Program-made: the position numbers and the translations under genes
Shown here: piece after piece, positions 50,501 to 59,289 of the stretch
Numbering within the stretch: the stretch's first letter is position 1
Layout: every line of letters begins with the position of its first letter
DNA from: Cardinalis cardinalis
Lineage: Eukaryota > Chordata > Aves > Passeriformes > Cardinalidae
Length of the DNA: 64,000 bases
NCBI GenBank assembly: GCA_014549065.1
Contig: JACDOX010000033.1
Span: 5,352,476 to 5,416,475 of the forward strand
Direction of reading: 5' to 3'
The notes under the pieces: generated by a model
What the model was told of the DNA's origin: nothing
Database searches by the model: none
Seen by the model: the letters and a program-made list of their open reading frames with translations, nothing else

Positions 50501-51393
50501 AANTATTTTATTGAATGGTAGGAAGTGTTGAGAATATTAGTTTTGAGGTTCAATCTTCTTAAGAGCTCTACACTAAACAACAAAAATTTAAGAAGAAATT
50601 CCCAAAATACTACCATCAGTCATTAAAAAAAAAATTAGAAAAAGGCAGGTCAGAGGACTACAGCTTTGATAGGGCAAAGTGCAAGGAATATGGCCACATA
50701 ACAACACAGCTACACACATCTAAGAGCTAAACAGAGTCATCCTCAAAGTTGAGGAAGTTACTGAAGGATTGAGCTATTTTGACTTGTGTATTTTCAATTC
50801 TATTTAAACTGAGTCATTCAACTTCCTCAGAGACAGAGAAATACTTTTCTCTACAAATTTAATTTTCCTTTCTACAACACAGTCAGGGCATGGGGATAGA
50901 ATTACATCAAATCATGTGACTAAATTAGATTACAAGCTGCTGAAAAAAGAAGGCTCCTTTCAAAAGCATCCAGCTCTCTTAACAATATCACATTTTATGG
51001 AACACAGTCTACTTACTTTGCTGGTCATATTGCAAAATGTATTTAATCTTCTATCCTTGCATTCTGCACTTGATTTGTATGAAGAAAATGTGATTCTCTG
51101 TACTTAAGCAGTAATTGCACGATTGACAGCAATAAATTTAAACTATTTTTTTTCCTAAGGACACAAAAGATTCTTCAAAACAATTGCTTCCCAACATCTG
51201 GGGAATTTCTTTTTCAAAAGGAATGCATGCAGCTGGTGCATTAAGTTCATGATTTGAGCAACTGCACATGGGAGGCTGAAGCAATTACCTGTAACATCAG
51301 CTCACAGTCATCTCTTCCAACAAAAATCATCTCTCGTGGCAGCCTATGTCTGGTGCCTCCACTGCTCACCAAAAACCAGGATGTTAAGCTCAT
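3790..51393 (-). CDS. CEP170: CEP170 coding region, eleven exons, 3' end missing
   Basis: CEP170 is a centrosome protein of the subdistal appendages of the mother centriole. It binds microtubules and is a PLK1 partner (established knowledge). Eleven minus-strand exons join as 51393..51289, 46496..46407, 42574..42496, 42111..42053, 41941..41779, 39116..38982, 31132..30656, 28067..27424, 14666..14517, 8601..8475 and 5598..3790. Every junction keeps the frame, giving 1279 codons plus one base. The N-terminal FHA domain (about residues 15-90) has Gly26-Arg27, Ser36, His43 and Asn64-Gly65. The remainder is Ser/Glu/Lys-rich and probably disordered. Wording such as [13 protein letters not shown] and [15 protein letters not shown] fits CEP170 better than its paralogue CEP170B. 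Human CEP170 is about 1580 residues, so roughly 300 C-terminal residues are expected off the left edge. One intron is U12-type. Single Ns fall in several exons. Confidence 0.97.
5599..8474 (-). other. CEP170 intron 10-11
   Basis: 2.9 kb of AT-rich intron. The patch at about 5970-6115 is more GC-rich, but I could not assign it to a family. The small ORFs at 6194-6876 and 7341-7631 have no family-like content. Confidence 0.85.
8475..8601 (-). CDS. CEP170: CEP170 coding exon 10
   Basis: 127 bases encode residues 635-676 plus the first base of codon 677: [20 protein letters not shown], then [22 protein letters not shown]. The acceptor is TTTCTTAG|GAA. The donor is AATG|GTATTAAAA, a poor match to the U2 consensus and without the U12 ATCCTT core; it is accepted because it alone joins in frame to exon 11 (G|AC, Asp677). 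The Trp-rich [19 protein letters not shown] block matches the family strongly. Confidence 0.93.
11629..11683. repeat. A/C-rich low-complexity stretch
   Basis: Repeated AAAAACC and CCAAACAAACC units form an A/C-biased strand about 55 bases long in the intron between exons 9 and 10. It explains the Phe/Gly/Trp-rich start of the chance minus-strand ORF there. Confidence 0.8.
12235..12340 (+). mobile_element. CR1 LINE 3' end fragment
   Basis: About 100 bases match the CR1 3' terminus: ATGACCCTGTCCTGCC, CAGCAGGGTTGAACTGCATG, then TCTTCCAACCC and the tail ATTATTCTGTGATTCTGT. It lies in the intron between CEP170 exons 9 and 10, antisense to the gene. It is 5'-truncated and old. Confidence 0.8.
14517..14666 (-). 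CDS. CEP170: CEP170 coding exon 9
   Basis: Exactly fifty codons, residues 585-634, phase 0 at both ends: [20 protein letters not shown], then [20 protein letters not shown] and [10 protein letters not shown]. The acceptor is TTTTCAG|GTA and the donor is GAG|GTAGAA. It stands alone between a 12.8-kb intron on its 5' side and a 5.9-kb intron on its 3' side. The symmetric phase makes it a candidate cassette exon; the sequence alone does not show whether it is skipped. Confidence 0.95.
18490..18855 (+). mobile_element. CR1 LINE 3' fragment, about 365 bases
   Basis: The run GGCTTTGGGGTTGCCTAACA, GCCAGGCTCTTCACAGTGCT, a TTTTTTCACTTTGAGGACAG segment, CAAGCAAGCTTGCC, ATAAAGTCCCAGGCAACC and a final TTTCCAGCTTATGTGATTCT corresponds in order to the CR1 3' UTR. 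It is 5'-truncated and sense to the window, antisense to CEP170, in the 12.8-kb intron. A small chance ORF lies inside. Confidence 0.85.
25945..26045 (+). mobile_element. CR1 LINE 3' end fragment
   Basis: The segment TGTCCTGTGTAGGGCTGAGA, CTTGACTCAGTGATCCTAAT, GAGTCCCTTCCAACTCAGCA and ATATTCTCTGATA is the diverged last ~90 bases of a CR1. It lies in the same long intron as the 18490 copy and has the same orientation. Confidence 0.8.
27424..28067 (-). CDS. CEP170: CEP170 coding exon 8
   Basis: 644 bases complete Gly370 and encode residues 371-584. It opens [13 protein letters not shown], then has a His-rich basic helix-like part ([15 protein letters not shown]), [12 protein letters not shown] (431-442) leading into RRSYSFSQ, a divergent Ser/Pro-rich middle, [12 protein letters not shown], and [19 protein letters not shown] near the end. 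The acceptor is CTTGTAG|GG and the donor is AAG|GTGAGA in phase 0. The N at 27847 falls in a codon of the basic run after HPR. Confidence 0.96.
28068..30655 (-). other. CEP170 intron 7-8
   Basis: 2.6 kb of AT-rich intron with a short (AT)n run. I see no other element. Confidence 0.85.
28948..28961. repeat. Short (AT)n microsatellite
   Basis: Seven AT dinucleotide units in the intron between CEP170 exons 7 and 8. Confidence 0.85.
30656..31132 (-). CDS. CEP170: CEP170 coding exon 7
   Basis: 477 bases complete Gly211, encode residues 212-369 and give the first base of codon 370. Landmarks are [14 protein letters not shown] (around 233-246), a second EIPTKD (260-265), SFTIEFDD (278-285), [19 protein letters not shown], and [12 protein letters not shown] followed by [15 protein letters not shown]. 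The acceptor is CCTAATAG|GA and the donor is AAAG|GTAAAG. The length is a multiple of three with matching phases, so a skipped isoform would stay in frame. The [10 protein letters not shown] block is the longest well-ordered-looking piece outside the FHA domain. Confidence 0.96.
34150..34545 (+). mobile_element. CR1 LINE 3' fragment ending in an expanded tail
   Basis: From TTGGGTTTGCTTAGTCTGGA through GATCTCATCACTCTCCACAA, GAGGACCAGAGGAAATGGCC, GGTCAGGCATTGGAATACAT and CTATCCCTGGAAGCATGCAA to TCTTCCAACCTCAGTGA, this follows the CR1 3' region in order. The usual short tail repeat has been replaced by a long pentanucleotide array just downstream. It is antisense to CEP170 in the intron between exons 6 and 7. 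CR1-like sequence may begin somewhat earlier. Confidence 0.88.
34546..34660 (+). repeat. Compound pentanucleotide microsatellite (TTCTA)16 TTCTG (TTCCA)6
   Basis: Sixteen perfect TTCTA units (34546-34625), one TTCTG, then six perfect TTCCA units (34631-34660), all in the same register. The array grows directly from the 3' tail of the CR1 copy on its left, whose natural tail is a short ATTCT-type repeat. On the CEP170 transcript it is read as TAGAA then TGGAA units. A long chance ORF through the array is meaningless. Confidence 0.98.
38982..39116 (-). CDS. CEP170: CEP170 coding exon 6
   Basis: 135 bases complete Asp166, encode residues 167-210 and supply the first base of codon 211. It begins [20 protein letters not shown], a conserved aromatic-rich stretch that may be a short protein-binding motif, then becomes acidic and Lys-rich, ending PETGAS. 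The acceptor is TTTATAG|AT and the donor is TCAG|GTAAGT. The exon is an exact multiple of three with matching phases, so it could be skipped without a frameshift. Confidence 0.94.
40105..40275 (+). mobile_element. CR1 LINE 3' end fragment
   Basis: TGGATGTCCAATCCCTGAAG, CACGTTGGATGAGGCTTTGA, GCAACCTGGTCTGGTG, GGTGTCCCTGGCCATGG and CTTTCAACCCAAACCATCCC followed by ATAATTCTATT give the classic CR1 terminal 170 bases. A 13-base T run lies just to its left. It is antisense to CEP170, in the intron between exons 5 and 6. Confidence 0.9.
40695..41118 (-). mobile_element. CR1 LINE 3' fragment on the minus strand
   Basis: Read on the plus strand it starts with the reversed CR1 tail (AATCAGAGAATGGCTTGGGC, TGGAAGGGACC) and continues through CCTCCAGGGATGGGACATCC, AAATTTCTCCCTAACATCTA, GTCTCCCTGGAGCCTTTTCC and TAGGCTGAACAACTCCATCT to CTCCAACAGGTC. 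It is sense to CEP170, unlike the other copies here, and faces the 40105 copy tail to tail. Chance ORFs on both strands lie inside it. Confidence 0.92.
41779..41941 (-). CDS. CEP170: CEP170 coding exon 5 (linker after FHA)
   Basis: 163 bases encode residues 112-165 plus the first base of codon 166. It opens [15 protein letters not shown] and continues as a Ser/Glu/Lys-rich linker ending SEEKSV. The acceptor is ATGTAG|CAT and the donor is G|GTAAGG. The start and end are conserved in the family; the middle ([13 protein letters not shown]) is low-complexity and differs from the mammalian wording I recall, as expected for a disordered linker. Confidence 0.94.
41942..42052 (-). other. CEP170 intron 4-5, 111 bases
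   Basis: A very short U2-type intron, GTAACA at the donor and ATGTAG at the acceptor, directly after the AT-AC intron. It contains one N and no recognised element. Confidence 0.9.
42053..42111 (-). CDS. CEP170: CEP170 coding exon 4 (end of the FHA domain)
   Basis: The smallest exon, 59 bases, completes Asp92 and encodes residues 93-111, [26 protein letters not shown] is the last FHA strand. It starts just after the AC end of the U12-type intron and closes with AAG|GTAACA, a normal U2-type donor in phase 0. The N at 42056 lies in the third position of a Leu codon. The next intron is only 111 bases long (41942-42052), so exons 4 and 5 sit close together. Confidence 0.95.
42112..42495 (-). other. 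CEP170: U12-type AT-AC intron of CEP170
   Basis: This 384-base intron is to be removed by the minor spliceosome. Its 5' end reads ATATCCTTGC (minus strand from 42495), an exact match to the U12 donor core. Near the 3' end, TTTTCCTTATC (42121-42131) matches the U12 branch-site consensus TTCCTTRAY, with its branch adenosine at 42123, 11 nt before the last intron base. The intron ends in CCTAC, i.e. AC. Splicing joins G|AT to give Asp92 between Gly-Tyr and Thr-Asn-Leu. The motif matches are seen directly; use of the minor spliceosome is inference. Confidence 0.93.
42496..42574 (-). CDS. CEP170: CEP170 coding exon 3, followed by an AT-AC intron
   Basis: Seventy-nine bases encode residues 66-91 plus the first base of codon 92: TFVNDVRIPEQ then the strands up to LRFGY. 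The acceptor is TTCTGCAG|ACA. No GT donor lies where the protein demands the exon end; the exon stops at TATG and the intron begins ATATCCTT, the U12-type AT-AC donor consensus. Reading on without splicing gives a run with no resemblance to the family before a stop. One N falls in the Val71 codon without changing the residue. Confidence 0.95.
42575..46406 (-). other. CEP170 intron 2-3
   Basis: 3.8 kb, donor GTAAGT and acceptor TTCTGCAG. AT-rich and without recognised repeats. ORFs near 43436-43818 are chance. Confidence 0.85.
46407..46496 (-). CDS. CEP170: CEP170 coding exon 2 (FHA core)
   Basis: Ninety bases encode residues 36-65, from [10 protein letters not shown] to DLGSLNG. They carry the most conserved FHA signature: Ser36-Arg37, the KQHAV strand with structural His43, and the Asn64-Gly65 turn. 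The acceptor is ATTTTAG| and the donor GGG|GTAAGT; both ends are phase 0, so the exon is a clean 30-codon module. It is separated from its neighbours by introns of about 4.8 kb (5' side) and 3.9 kb (3' side). Skipping it would keep frame but delete the phosphopeptide pocket. Confidence 0.97.
46497..51288 (-). other. CEP170 intron 1-2 of the coding exons
   Basis: 4.8 kb containing the solo LTR. The stretch at 47150-47600 is richer in GC than the rest and has overlapping small ORFs, but no family was recognised. Confidence 0.85.
48547..49093 (-). mobile_element. Solo LTR of an endogenous retrovirus
   Basis: A 547-base block begins TGTAAGACTG and ends CCAATACA, giving the short inverted TG...CA ends of an LTR. 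Its body resembles a well-known LTR type spread through bird genomes, with landmarks such as GAATATCCCTTTGGTCAGTT (48846-48865), the ATCAACAGTATTCTG stretch near 49007, CACAAATCCAAAACAGTACC near 49024, and a CCCCAGTGGGATG block near 48612. By comparison with that type it lies in antisense to the window (5' end at 49093). No gag, pol or env sequence adjoins it, so it is a solo LTR left by recombination. No clear target-site duplication is seen at the two ends. It sits in the CEP170 intron between coding exons 1 and 2. Confidence 0.8.
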
Positions 51394-51434
51394 TTTCTGC
51401 TTAGCTGATAAATCCTTGGCAAAGCTACGTCATC
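51289..51434 (-). CDS. CEP170: CEP170 coding exon 1 with start codon and 41 nt of 5' UTR
   Basis: The start ATG is at 51391-51393, preceded by AAA (A at -3, an acceptable Kozak context). The exon encodes residues 1-35, beginning [13 protein letters not shown] and ending CELMLQ, the first strands of the FHA fold with the phosphopeptide-binding Gly26-Arg27 of the FVGRDD loop. The donor is CAG|GTAATT in phase 0. On the 5' side a long pyrimidine tract ends in CTGCAG at 51435-51440, a good acceptor. The mRNA therefore has at least one more upstream, non-coding exon outside the window. The 41-nt leader (51394-51434) contains a tiny upstream ORF. Confidence 0.96.
51425..51433 (-). promoter_or_regulatory. 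Minimal upstream ORF in the CEP170 5' UTR
   Basis: Within the 41-base leader of the start-codon exon the minus strand reads ATG ACG TAG, a two-codon upstream ORF ending 31 bases before the CEP170 start codon. It begins one base after the splice acceptor, with a context formed by the upstream exon that is not visible. Such short uORFs can lower translation or allow reinitiation; here that is inference only. Confidence 0.4.
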
Positions 51435-54400
51435 CTGCAGTGACAAAGAAAGAGACAGAGAAATTCACTTTAGTTATTTTTAGCTACAGTTTCTTCTCAG
51501 TAAACACTGTGAGCAGAATACAAAAAGCCTCTGAAAATACAGCATTCTCAATGGCATGTGCTGAATCCAGCAATCACAGGAAGTGAGAGGCTTCAGATTT
51601 GCATACTCTCAGGCTCTGCTCCTTGCAACTAGGCAGATTTAATTGGTAACCTTCTCCAAAAGGAACAAGCAGCTAGCTAATGCCAAAGTTGTATGTCAAG
51701 TTGTCAGAAAGCTTTTAGCATTTGACCACTGATTATCAAGATAATTGCTAAAATAATGCTTCANTATCCCAACCAACAAACAGTGTAGCAAACATTCACA
51801 AAATACAGCAAGTAACTTGCACGTGTGTCATTACCTTTTCCTGTGAAAAAGAACTANCTCATCTGATTTTAACCTCAAGTCCTTTGTACAGCAGTAAATC
51901 AAAGGATCTTTAAATTAATGGAACTTTTGCTTCTTATTTAATCTCAGCTTTTCAGGATAAAACATCTATTGGAAATTTAACAGCNTGCAGTATTGCAAAC
52001 AAAGCAGAACAAAATGAACAAACTAGAACAAATTATCTGTAAGTATGAAATCCAAAAGAAGCATTCCTACAAAACTTTACCATTATTTATCAACAAAAGA
52101 TCCAACACATTCCATAAAACAGAAGAGAAAACCCATAGCTATTTAAAATGTCATAAAAATTGATAAAATCTTTTACAGAAAACTTCTTCACACAATATGA
52201 TTTACTTGAAACTAGACAAAAATATGGTTAAATTTCTCTTCAGGGCAATTCAATGGCNAACAGTTGAAAAAAGCTTTAAGAGTATTCCAAATCTCCCCTA
52301 AAGAAAATACAAGCCAAAGCAATTATTTCATTCATTCATAACCACACTGGATTCATTGAAAGGGAAGCTAAAGAAAATCAAAAGCAAGCAGCCAGCTTTT
52401 CTCTCAGTACCAAATAGCTGGCATTTCTCTTCTATTTATATGTCAATTAGTGAATTTCTGCAAGGTTAGCAAATGTACTCTAAGCAGACATAAGTCTGTA
52501 GTGGACTTGAGCATGCTCTTGAAAAATACTAAGAATTTAGTGAGATCCTCAAAATGAGGGCTAAAATGGAAACACTGAATAAAATGACCGTGCAAGCACT
52601 ATGCCATCAGTCAAACTACAACCAAGGAGATACCACAAATTAGTAAAATATGTAAAGATAACAAAGTTTAAGTCAAAACAGCATGTGACATGACAAAGCA
52701 GATTTTTACAAAACAGTCAAAAGNTGGTAAAATGTACCAGCAGAGCTGCCAATCCTGTTTGAAAAAAAGTAATGCAATTCACATGGAAGAATTTAGAATG
52801 ACTTAATGTCCTAAAGAGCAACAGTATTCTATAGTAATACTTACAATAGAATTATCTTTCCACAGCTCTATCACAACACATTAAAGTGAAACATATGTCC
52901 ACTTAATGTTATCTGACTCAACAGAAGTAATACACCATCTCTAACATATNTTACTCCTAGAAACTAAAAAGATTAAAATTCAATCTACAATAAGAACTTG
53001 CTGAAATAAAATTTAAAGTGATGTAGTTACTAAATACATGTTTTAACAATTGAAATTGATTATTCAGCGCCTTTGAAGGAAATTAATATTTGTATTTTCA
53101 ATTTAATCNAGTTTAAAATGACAAGACAAACTGGGTCAATCAAATTTTTGACTGGGTCAGACAAATCACTTTTCAGTTCCCTTTAAGAGAGGAAAAGGAA
53201 GTATCACAAACAGCCAGCCTACATTCCAGCTTTTAACAAGTAAATTAACTGGATGTTTGACAGCAAGCATGCTGTTCAGTATCAGAGCTCCTCATTCTGT
53301 TTATATTTTACTACCTTCTAAAATATCCCATCTGTTTATCCTAATTACATTTGCACCATTTGGCCTTCCTGCTCTAATTTGAAATTCATATGAAAGTATC
53401 CAAGATTATACAGAAAAAAATTGAAAATTGGAAAATTTCTTAGTAAAAACTATGTTGTAGTTTACACAGGTAGACTGACTGTAAAAGAGGAAAACTATTT
53501 TTATTTATAAAACAGACAAGTAGGTCAGCAACTAGAGCTAGGGGAAAATAAACCAATACTCCAAACTTCCTCCAAATGATAAAGCCTGACAACAAACAGA
53601 TTAAATTAAGCTATGTGAAATAATTTTTAAAAATGCATTATACAAAGCAATCACTGCCACACAGCTTGGCAGCACATTTGTAGTTAAAAGTCCATCACCA
53701 GTTCTATCAAACTTAATAACGTTGTTCTTTTGAAACAGTTGCTGTCTCAACAGCAAGAAACCATCAACCTAGATACATATTTTATTTTAAAGTATTCTTT
53801 AGAATAAACCAATGCCTTTGATCAGAGCTAGGCTGCAATCTGCATAGCACAGCTGGCTGAAAAGAGGATCCAGTAGCAACAGTTGCTTAATATCAGAACA
53901 AAAAAAGTGCTTCAAAAATTTGATATGGAACTAAAACTGCAAACTTATTAGTCATATAGACAGTATGTGGACAGTTANATTGCACCCCAAAAAGTTCATG
54001 AAAGCTTGCAATGTTTTGAATAAACTGCTGTCTCAAGTACCCTGGCTGTAGTGTTCTGAACAACACAAGGATGAAAGATGCTTCACTGCCTTTCCTATAG
54101 AAAATTAAATTACTTTATGACAGATGCAAAATCATCACAAGAACTGGCTCTTTACAGAGAGCAAATTTAGGTCACNATAACTCCTGCAATGAAATGTTAT
54201 GGTTACACAGGGTTCAAAAAGCAATTCTTTTCTTTCATGAATGCTTATTATCAATCCTGTTACATGCACTGACACCACTTACAGCTCAGGAAGTGCATGC
54301 ACTGTGCATTTTTAGGGGCTGGGAGGATGCTCTAGTCAGGTTTCACTGTCCTACCCAAAAACCTCTCTTCCTTACCTAGCCTTTCTTTATGCATGACAGG

Positions 54401-55313
54401 ATATTGTCCCAGATAGACCTGTTCTACTCCAGTTCAGCCTACACTTTTCAGATGCAGTATTTACAAAAAATACTTCTACCCTATAAAAAAAGAATTGAAA
54501 ATGTTTTATTGAAGCATTTAGTTTTATTAGTATTTCCTAAAATGACAGCATTGTGTTGCAGTCTTTAACCAAACTAGCAAACGTTTCATCAATACTTGAT
54601 CATTCAAAGCTTCATTCCTGACGCCTGCAAGTCAGTGGCTGAGACATCTATGACAGCTGCAAAATATTTCCTTGTCTGCAGAAGAAACAGCATTCTATGG
54701 TGCAGGACTACAACTTTCAAAAGGCAGTAACCAGCGTGTAGGAATGTACATGTGGGTAATAAGTCATTTGAAACAGATGATGCAGCAACAGAGAAATTGC
54801 ATCATCCCTGTAAATATACTTCACTCCTAAGAACTAAGATACTGCAGCCAAAAGATGGGTGTAACCAATTTCNAATGTCTAAATAGACACTGCCAAGATT
54901 AATTCTGATACACTNATATTATTGCAAATAAAACTCCTTAATAATCTCAAATTTGAGCATTTTACAGTCTACGTTTTTGTACTTGCCTGTAGCTGAAAAC
55001 AGCTCCAACTAAAGTTAGTGAAGACTGAGACAACAATCCTCCAGAGAAACGAAAAGCTATGTTTAAAATTTAAATTAAACTTAATATATGTCTGAAATTC
55101 CAACTTTTAAGCACTGCAGTCCTCTACATTAAGACTGAAAATAGTGTCATTTTAATGGCATACAANTATCCTATTACTGTACAACAAATTCTACTTATGA
55201 ATTTTTTAAAACAACATTAAAAAAGCCCTGCACCAAGCTGAGACAAAGTACTGACAGTCATAAGCCCTTTGCTGCCCATTATTTGCCCTTATAAGTTCCT
55301 GTTTCCAGCTGCT

Positions 55314-55398
55314 AAAGTATTTGCTAAAATTAAGTTTGCCTTCTCAGCTGCCTTAATTAAGTATTTGCTAAAATTGAGTTTACCTTTACAACTGCCTA
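55314..55398 (+). repeat. Short tandem duplication of about 45 bases
   Basis: The unit AAGTATTTGCTAAAATTAAG followed by TTTGCCTTCTCAGCTGCCTT is repeated about 44 bases downstream as AAGTATTTGCTAAAATTGAG and TTTACCTTTACAACTGCCT. The copies differ at only a few positions, so the duplication is fairly old but clear. It lies in intron 1. Confidence 0.85.
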
Positions 55399-57148
55399 GT
55401 AAATTTGGGGAAATTTCTGAAGAAATGACTGAAATACTTCTAAAACAGTGTTAAAGCAGAATATTCTATGTCAATTTAAGAAAATATTAGCTGTAACTCA
55501 CATATACAAATTGGTATTGAAATGTGGCAGAAGGCCTGAGTATCAGTTTGTACCTTGTATTATTGCTCTTGTACAGATCCATCCAAATGGACAAAGACAA
55601 GCAAGAGGCTTTTGAAAACCTTCCTCACGCATACTCATTCAACAAGGACAGAGATAAATTCTCTCGACACATCTGTCTACACAGAGGTAGTTAAATAAAT
55701 TTGTGGAGCATGCTGTTTNAGTATTACAGTGCCAGTTAAAACAAAAATAAGGCACCTTTTTCACAGTACTTTCAACTCATCCTTTGTTGAAACAAACAGA
55801 AGAGGTAGAGACACAGGAGAGAACACCACCACACAAGACAAGACACTTGAACCAGACCTAGACAGATTTTGGAATCGGGACTCAAGAAAGGTAAACATCA
55901 GAAATAAGCCATGACAAAGGAAAAATCAGAAACGAGAGCAGTGATGGAGACAGTAATGGCTGGAGTAGACCTGAAGTTGAAGCTGGTAACTAAATCACAA
56001 AGAAATGCTGTCAGCAAACAACACTCACTGGAAAAGTGCCTCCCATGACTCNTTTATTGACTATTCAATGTAATAAAAAATACTAGTGCCAGAAGTTCTA
56101 ATTTTGACTGAAATGGAGAAATATATGCCAAAGAAATANAAGACCAAACTGAAGGTAACTTCAACCCTGAGAAGATTATTGTATCTATAGAATCAATATG
56201 CAAAAATAATTTATAAAGGTAATTAATTTAAACCTAGGAAGCTTTAAGTGGTAAACAGCACTGTAATATTGTCTACTCTGTCAAACCCTCTGAAGTGGGG
56301 TAGTNTAACACACCAAGTGTTCCGTGGGCGATCATAATTAACCTACTTACATACATGCATTAGAAAACAACCTTTGACTACACCACAGCATATTTTAATC
56401 AGGACTCTGCCGTACTCAGGTTAAAACAAAGAGCTTAACAGTCAGTTAATCAGTGTTCTTTTTCCTCTCCTCATCATTTGATTAGCCTGTGCCTTATTTA
56501 CTACACATCACTAANAACCCTTCCTGAATTATTAACTTCCTCCTGACTTCATCTGCCATGCTCAACACCACCACATGAGAAATTCATTAACACTTACAGT
56601 AAAACCTCCACAAGTAGTTGTAGANAGGGTTTCATGTAAATGGGGAACTGCAGAGCTTTTTTTAACACTGAAATACCTTAATCTTGAATATTTAAGTTCC
56701 AAACCCATCAGCAATTCATTTTAAAGTACCTAGTTTCACACAATATACTGGTATTCAAATAGTCTTATTTATTCCTGTTACATCTCTGAATGCCTAATTC
56801 TTTAGCAAAGTAAGCTTAAAACCACACATAGGGTGGCTAGAAAATTAAGACCACTTTTCTAAAGTAAAGGGAAGGGCTCATCTGCCATCAAAGAACTATA
56901 AAAACAAGAAAATAAGTCATGCTCTAGGATGGCTTCTAAACATCTAGTCACGAAACTCATGAAACTATCCTTGGTGCTTTGGTAATTCTCTGCTGCCTTC
57001 ACTGCTCACGTTGCTGGCANCCCAGAAAGGGACAGAGGGCTGCACTGACAACAGCCTCCTTACTGAAACTATTCTCACCAGTTCCTTAGGGCCAGTACAC
57101 CAAGGGGTTTCTTGTGTGTCAGTACACACAAGAGGGTATCTTGTGCAG

Positions 57149-57220
57149 GAAAAAACTCAACCAAAAAAAAAAAAAAAAACCAACAAAAAAACCCCCCAAA
57201 AAAACCAAAAAACAAAAAAC
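57149..57220. repeat. A/C-rich low-complexity stretch
   Basis: A run of seventeen or more A bases is followed by alternating A runs with CC and CCCCCC interruptions. It makes chance Lys/Pro-rich ORFs on one strand and Phe/Gly-rich ones on the other. No transposon was recognised beside it. Confidence 0.85.
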
Positions 57221-59289
57221 TGGAAAGTTGCAGGACTGAAGAACCTTCAATTGAGAGCTGGAATTCAATCTACAGAAGCCTAAGTCACGCCACAGTAGTG
57301 TGTAATGTTGCTCCTCAAAACCTTTAAATAAATAAATACCCATATAAATTTNAATGGCTTAGGCTAATGATCTATAAAAATATTTTTTCAAGTATTTATG
57401 GCCTTTTGTGCACTCAAGCATAATTCACAAATGTTAGCCATAAAGGTTAATCAAAATATTCCTTTAAAAGGCTGTTAAAATAAAAGGCAAAGGAAGCACA
57501 AATAAGGTAATTTATGCTTTAAACCATTGAAATTCTTCATCAAAANGAGAAGATAAGCCCACATACTTAGGAAAAATGACCTAAAATTCCTAGGTTTTCA
57601 GAAATTGAACAAACTAGTATTATTATTTTCCAATTTTCCACTGACTGGAAAATTCACCNGAACACATCCCTTTAGAAACACTCAAATGCTACATACAGCT
57701 TGGAACATAAAAGTGTTGCCATTCTCACTGATATAAAAAAATACTGATATTAGTTATAAAGTCCATTNAAATTTTATTAAATTACTGGACAAGAATGGAA
57801 CTGGATTGAAAGCATACAAATAGGTAAAGTGTAAGAAAACAGGTAACTCAAGTGAAAGAAAAGGGACTTATCCATTCAATTTAACTTCCCTGCTCAAATG
57901 GGGAACAGGACTGGGCTTAGGATAACTGCCCTTATCACTAAACCAAAACATCTCATAAAAAGATGTTGTCTTCTCTCCTAAAATTACTAAGACGTAACTG
58001 ACAGGGCTTGGAATGATACCCTTGAGTATTCTGCTTCTGGAGTATTTGACCTGTTCCACCTCAGTTCAAATATCTGAATTTGTCCACAATTTCTTGAAAA
58101 ACAGATGAAAAAATCATACTGAAACTTTACACTACGTCAAAAAGATGTAATTTCCAGTATGGACTGAAAGATGTAGCCACAACAAAATATTACAGCACAA
58201 AAGAAATACTGAGAGCAAAGAAAGCTTCTTAACCACTACTCTGCAATACATTCTCTTTTACCTTCTTTGCTCTCCATGCTTTCAGTCTTGTGGCTGATGT
58301 TCTTCTACAGAGAGACGGAGGAGGAAAGAAGGCAAAAGAAAAATATGTAAATCTCCTTGAATCTTATGTCTGAAAAATTCCCAGAACTTTTGTTTATAGA
58401 CAGAGAACATCTGCTATATCCACTATTATAAAAAAAGGTTTTTCTAAAAGCTATTTTAAACTTGAGAAGAAAAAAAAAATAGATACAACTAACAGATGAG
58501 AAAAAAAAAAAGGCAAGAATCAGGACATCAAGTTCAGCCATGCTCTTTACTTCTTTAATTAGTACAATCCTACACAGGTAGATATGAACATTACCTATAC
58601 TGCCTACCATAAAAGACTAAAACAACAAGAGCAACAGGAGGAGACAAGCTGGAACTAGCACAGATAGGCCACAGACTCCTCAGCAGCATTTGAGCGAAGA
58701 AATTTCCTCATATTTTTATTCCAAAAAAAGGGCCTTCCAGCCGTGAATATCACTAAGCATAAAGAGAGATTTTCCTCCTGCATTCAAGGAGTTTGAGAAC
58801 TCTACAGAAGGGACTCACATACTCTTCTTGCCCTACAGGTCACTCCATGAATCTGATGGAAAAAGGACAAGAAAGCAGCTCAAGAGGCTGTTGCCCTTTG
58901 TCAGGCAGCAAATCTGTGCTGTAACATTGCTGCAGCTCTGGAACTGCACAAGCATCCTCTCCTCTAGTCCAGGTCAGAATTAGATCCATGTCTATTTTAC
59001 CACTGTGACACACAGGAATAGTTGTCAGAACAGCAACTGAAATAGACTTCTTTTTCTGCCAACAGTGCAGCTGCAGTCAAAGTTGCTTTGAGATTTTGAT
59101 TTTGAGGCACAATAACTTAAAGATCTTATCCTACTCTCTTTCTTATATAATAATGACAAAAAAAAAAAAAGAATCCTGAGATCATGCTCTTTGCCATTGC
59201 ACCATGTATAGTGTAATATGTATGTATCAACATACAAATGCTGCAAGGAATGTATGAAACATAAGGCCTACCTGATGGCTATCAGTCAT

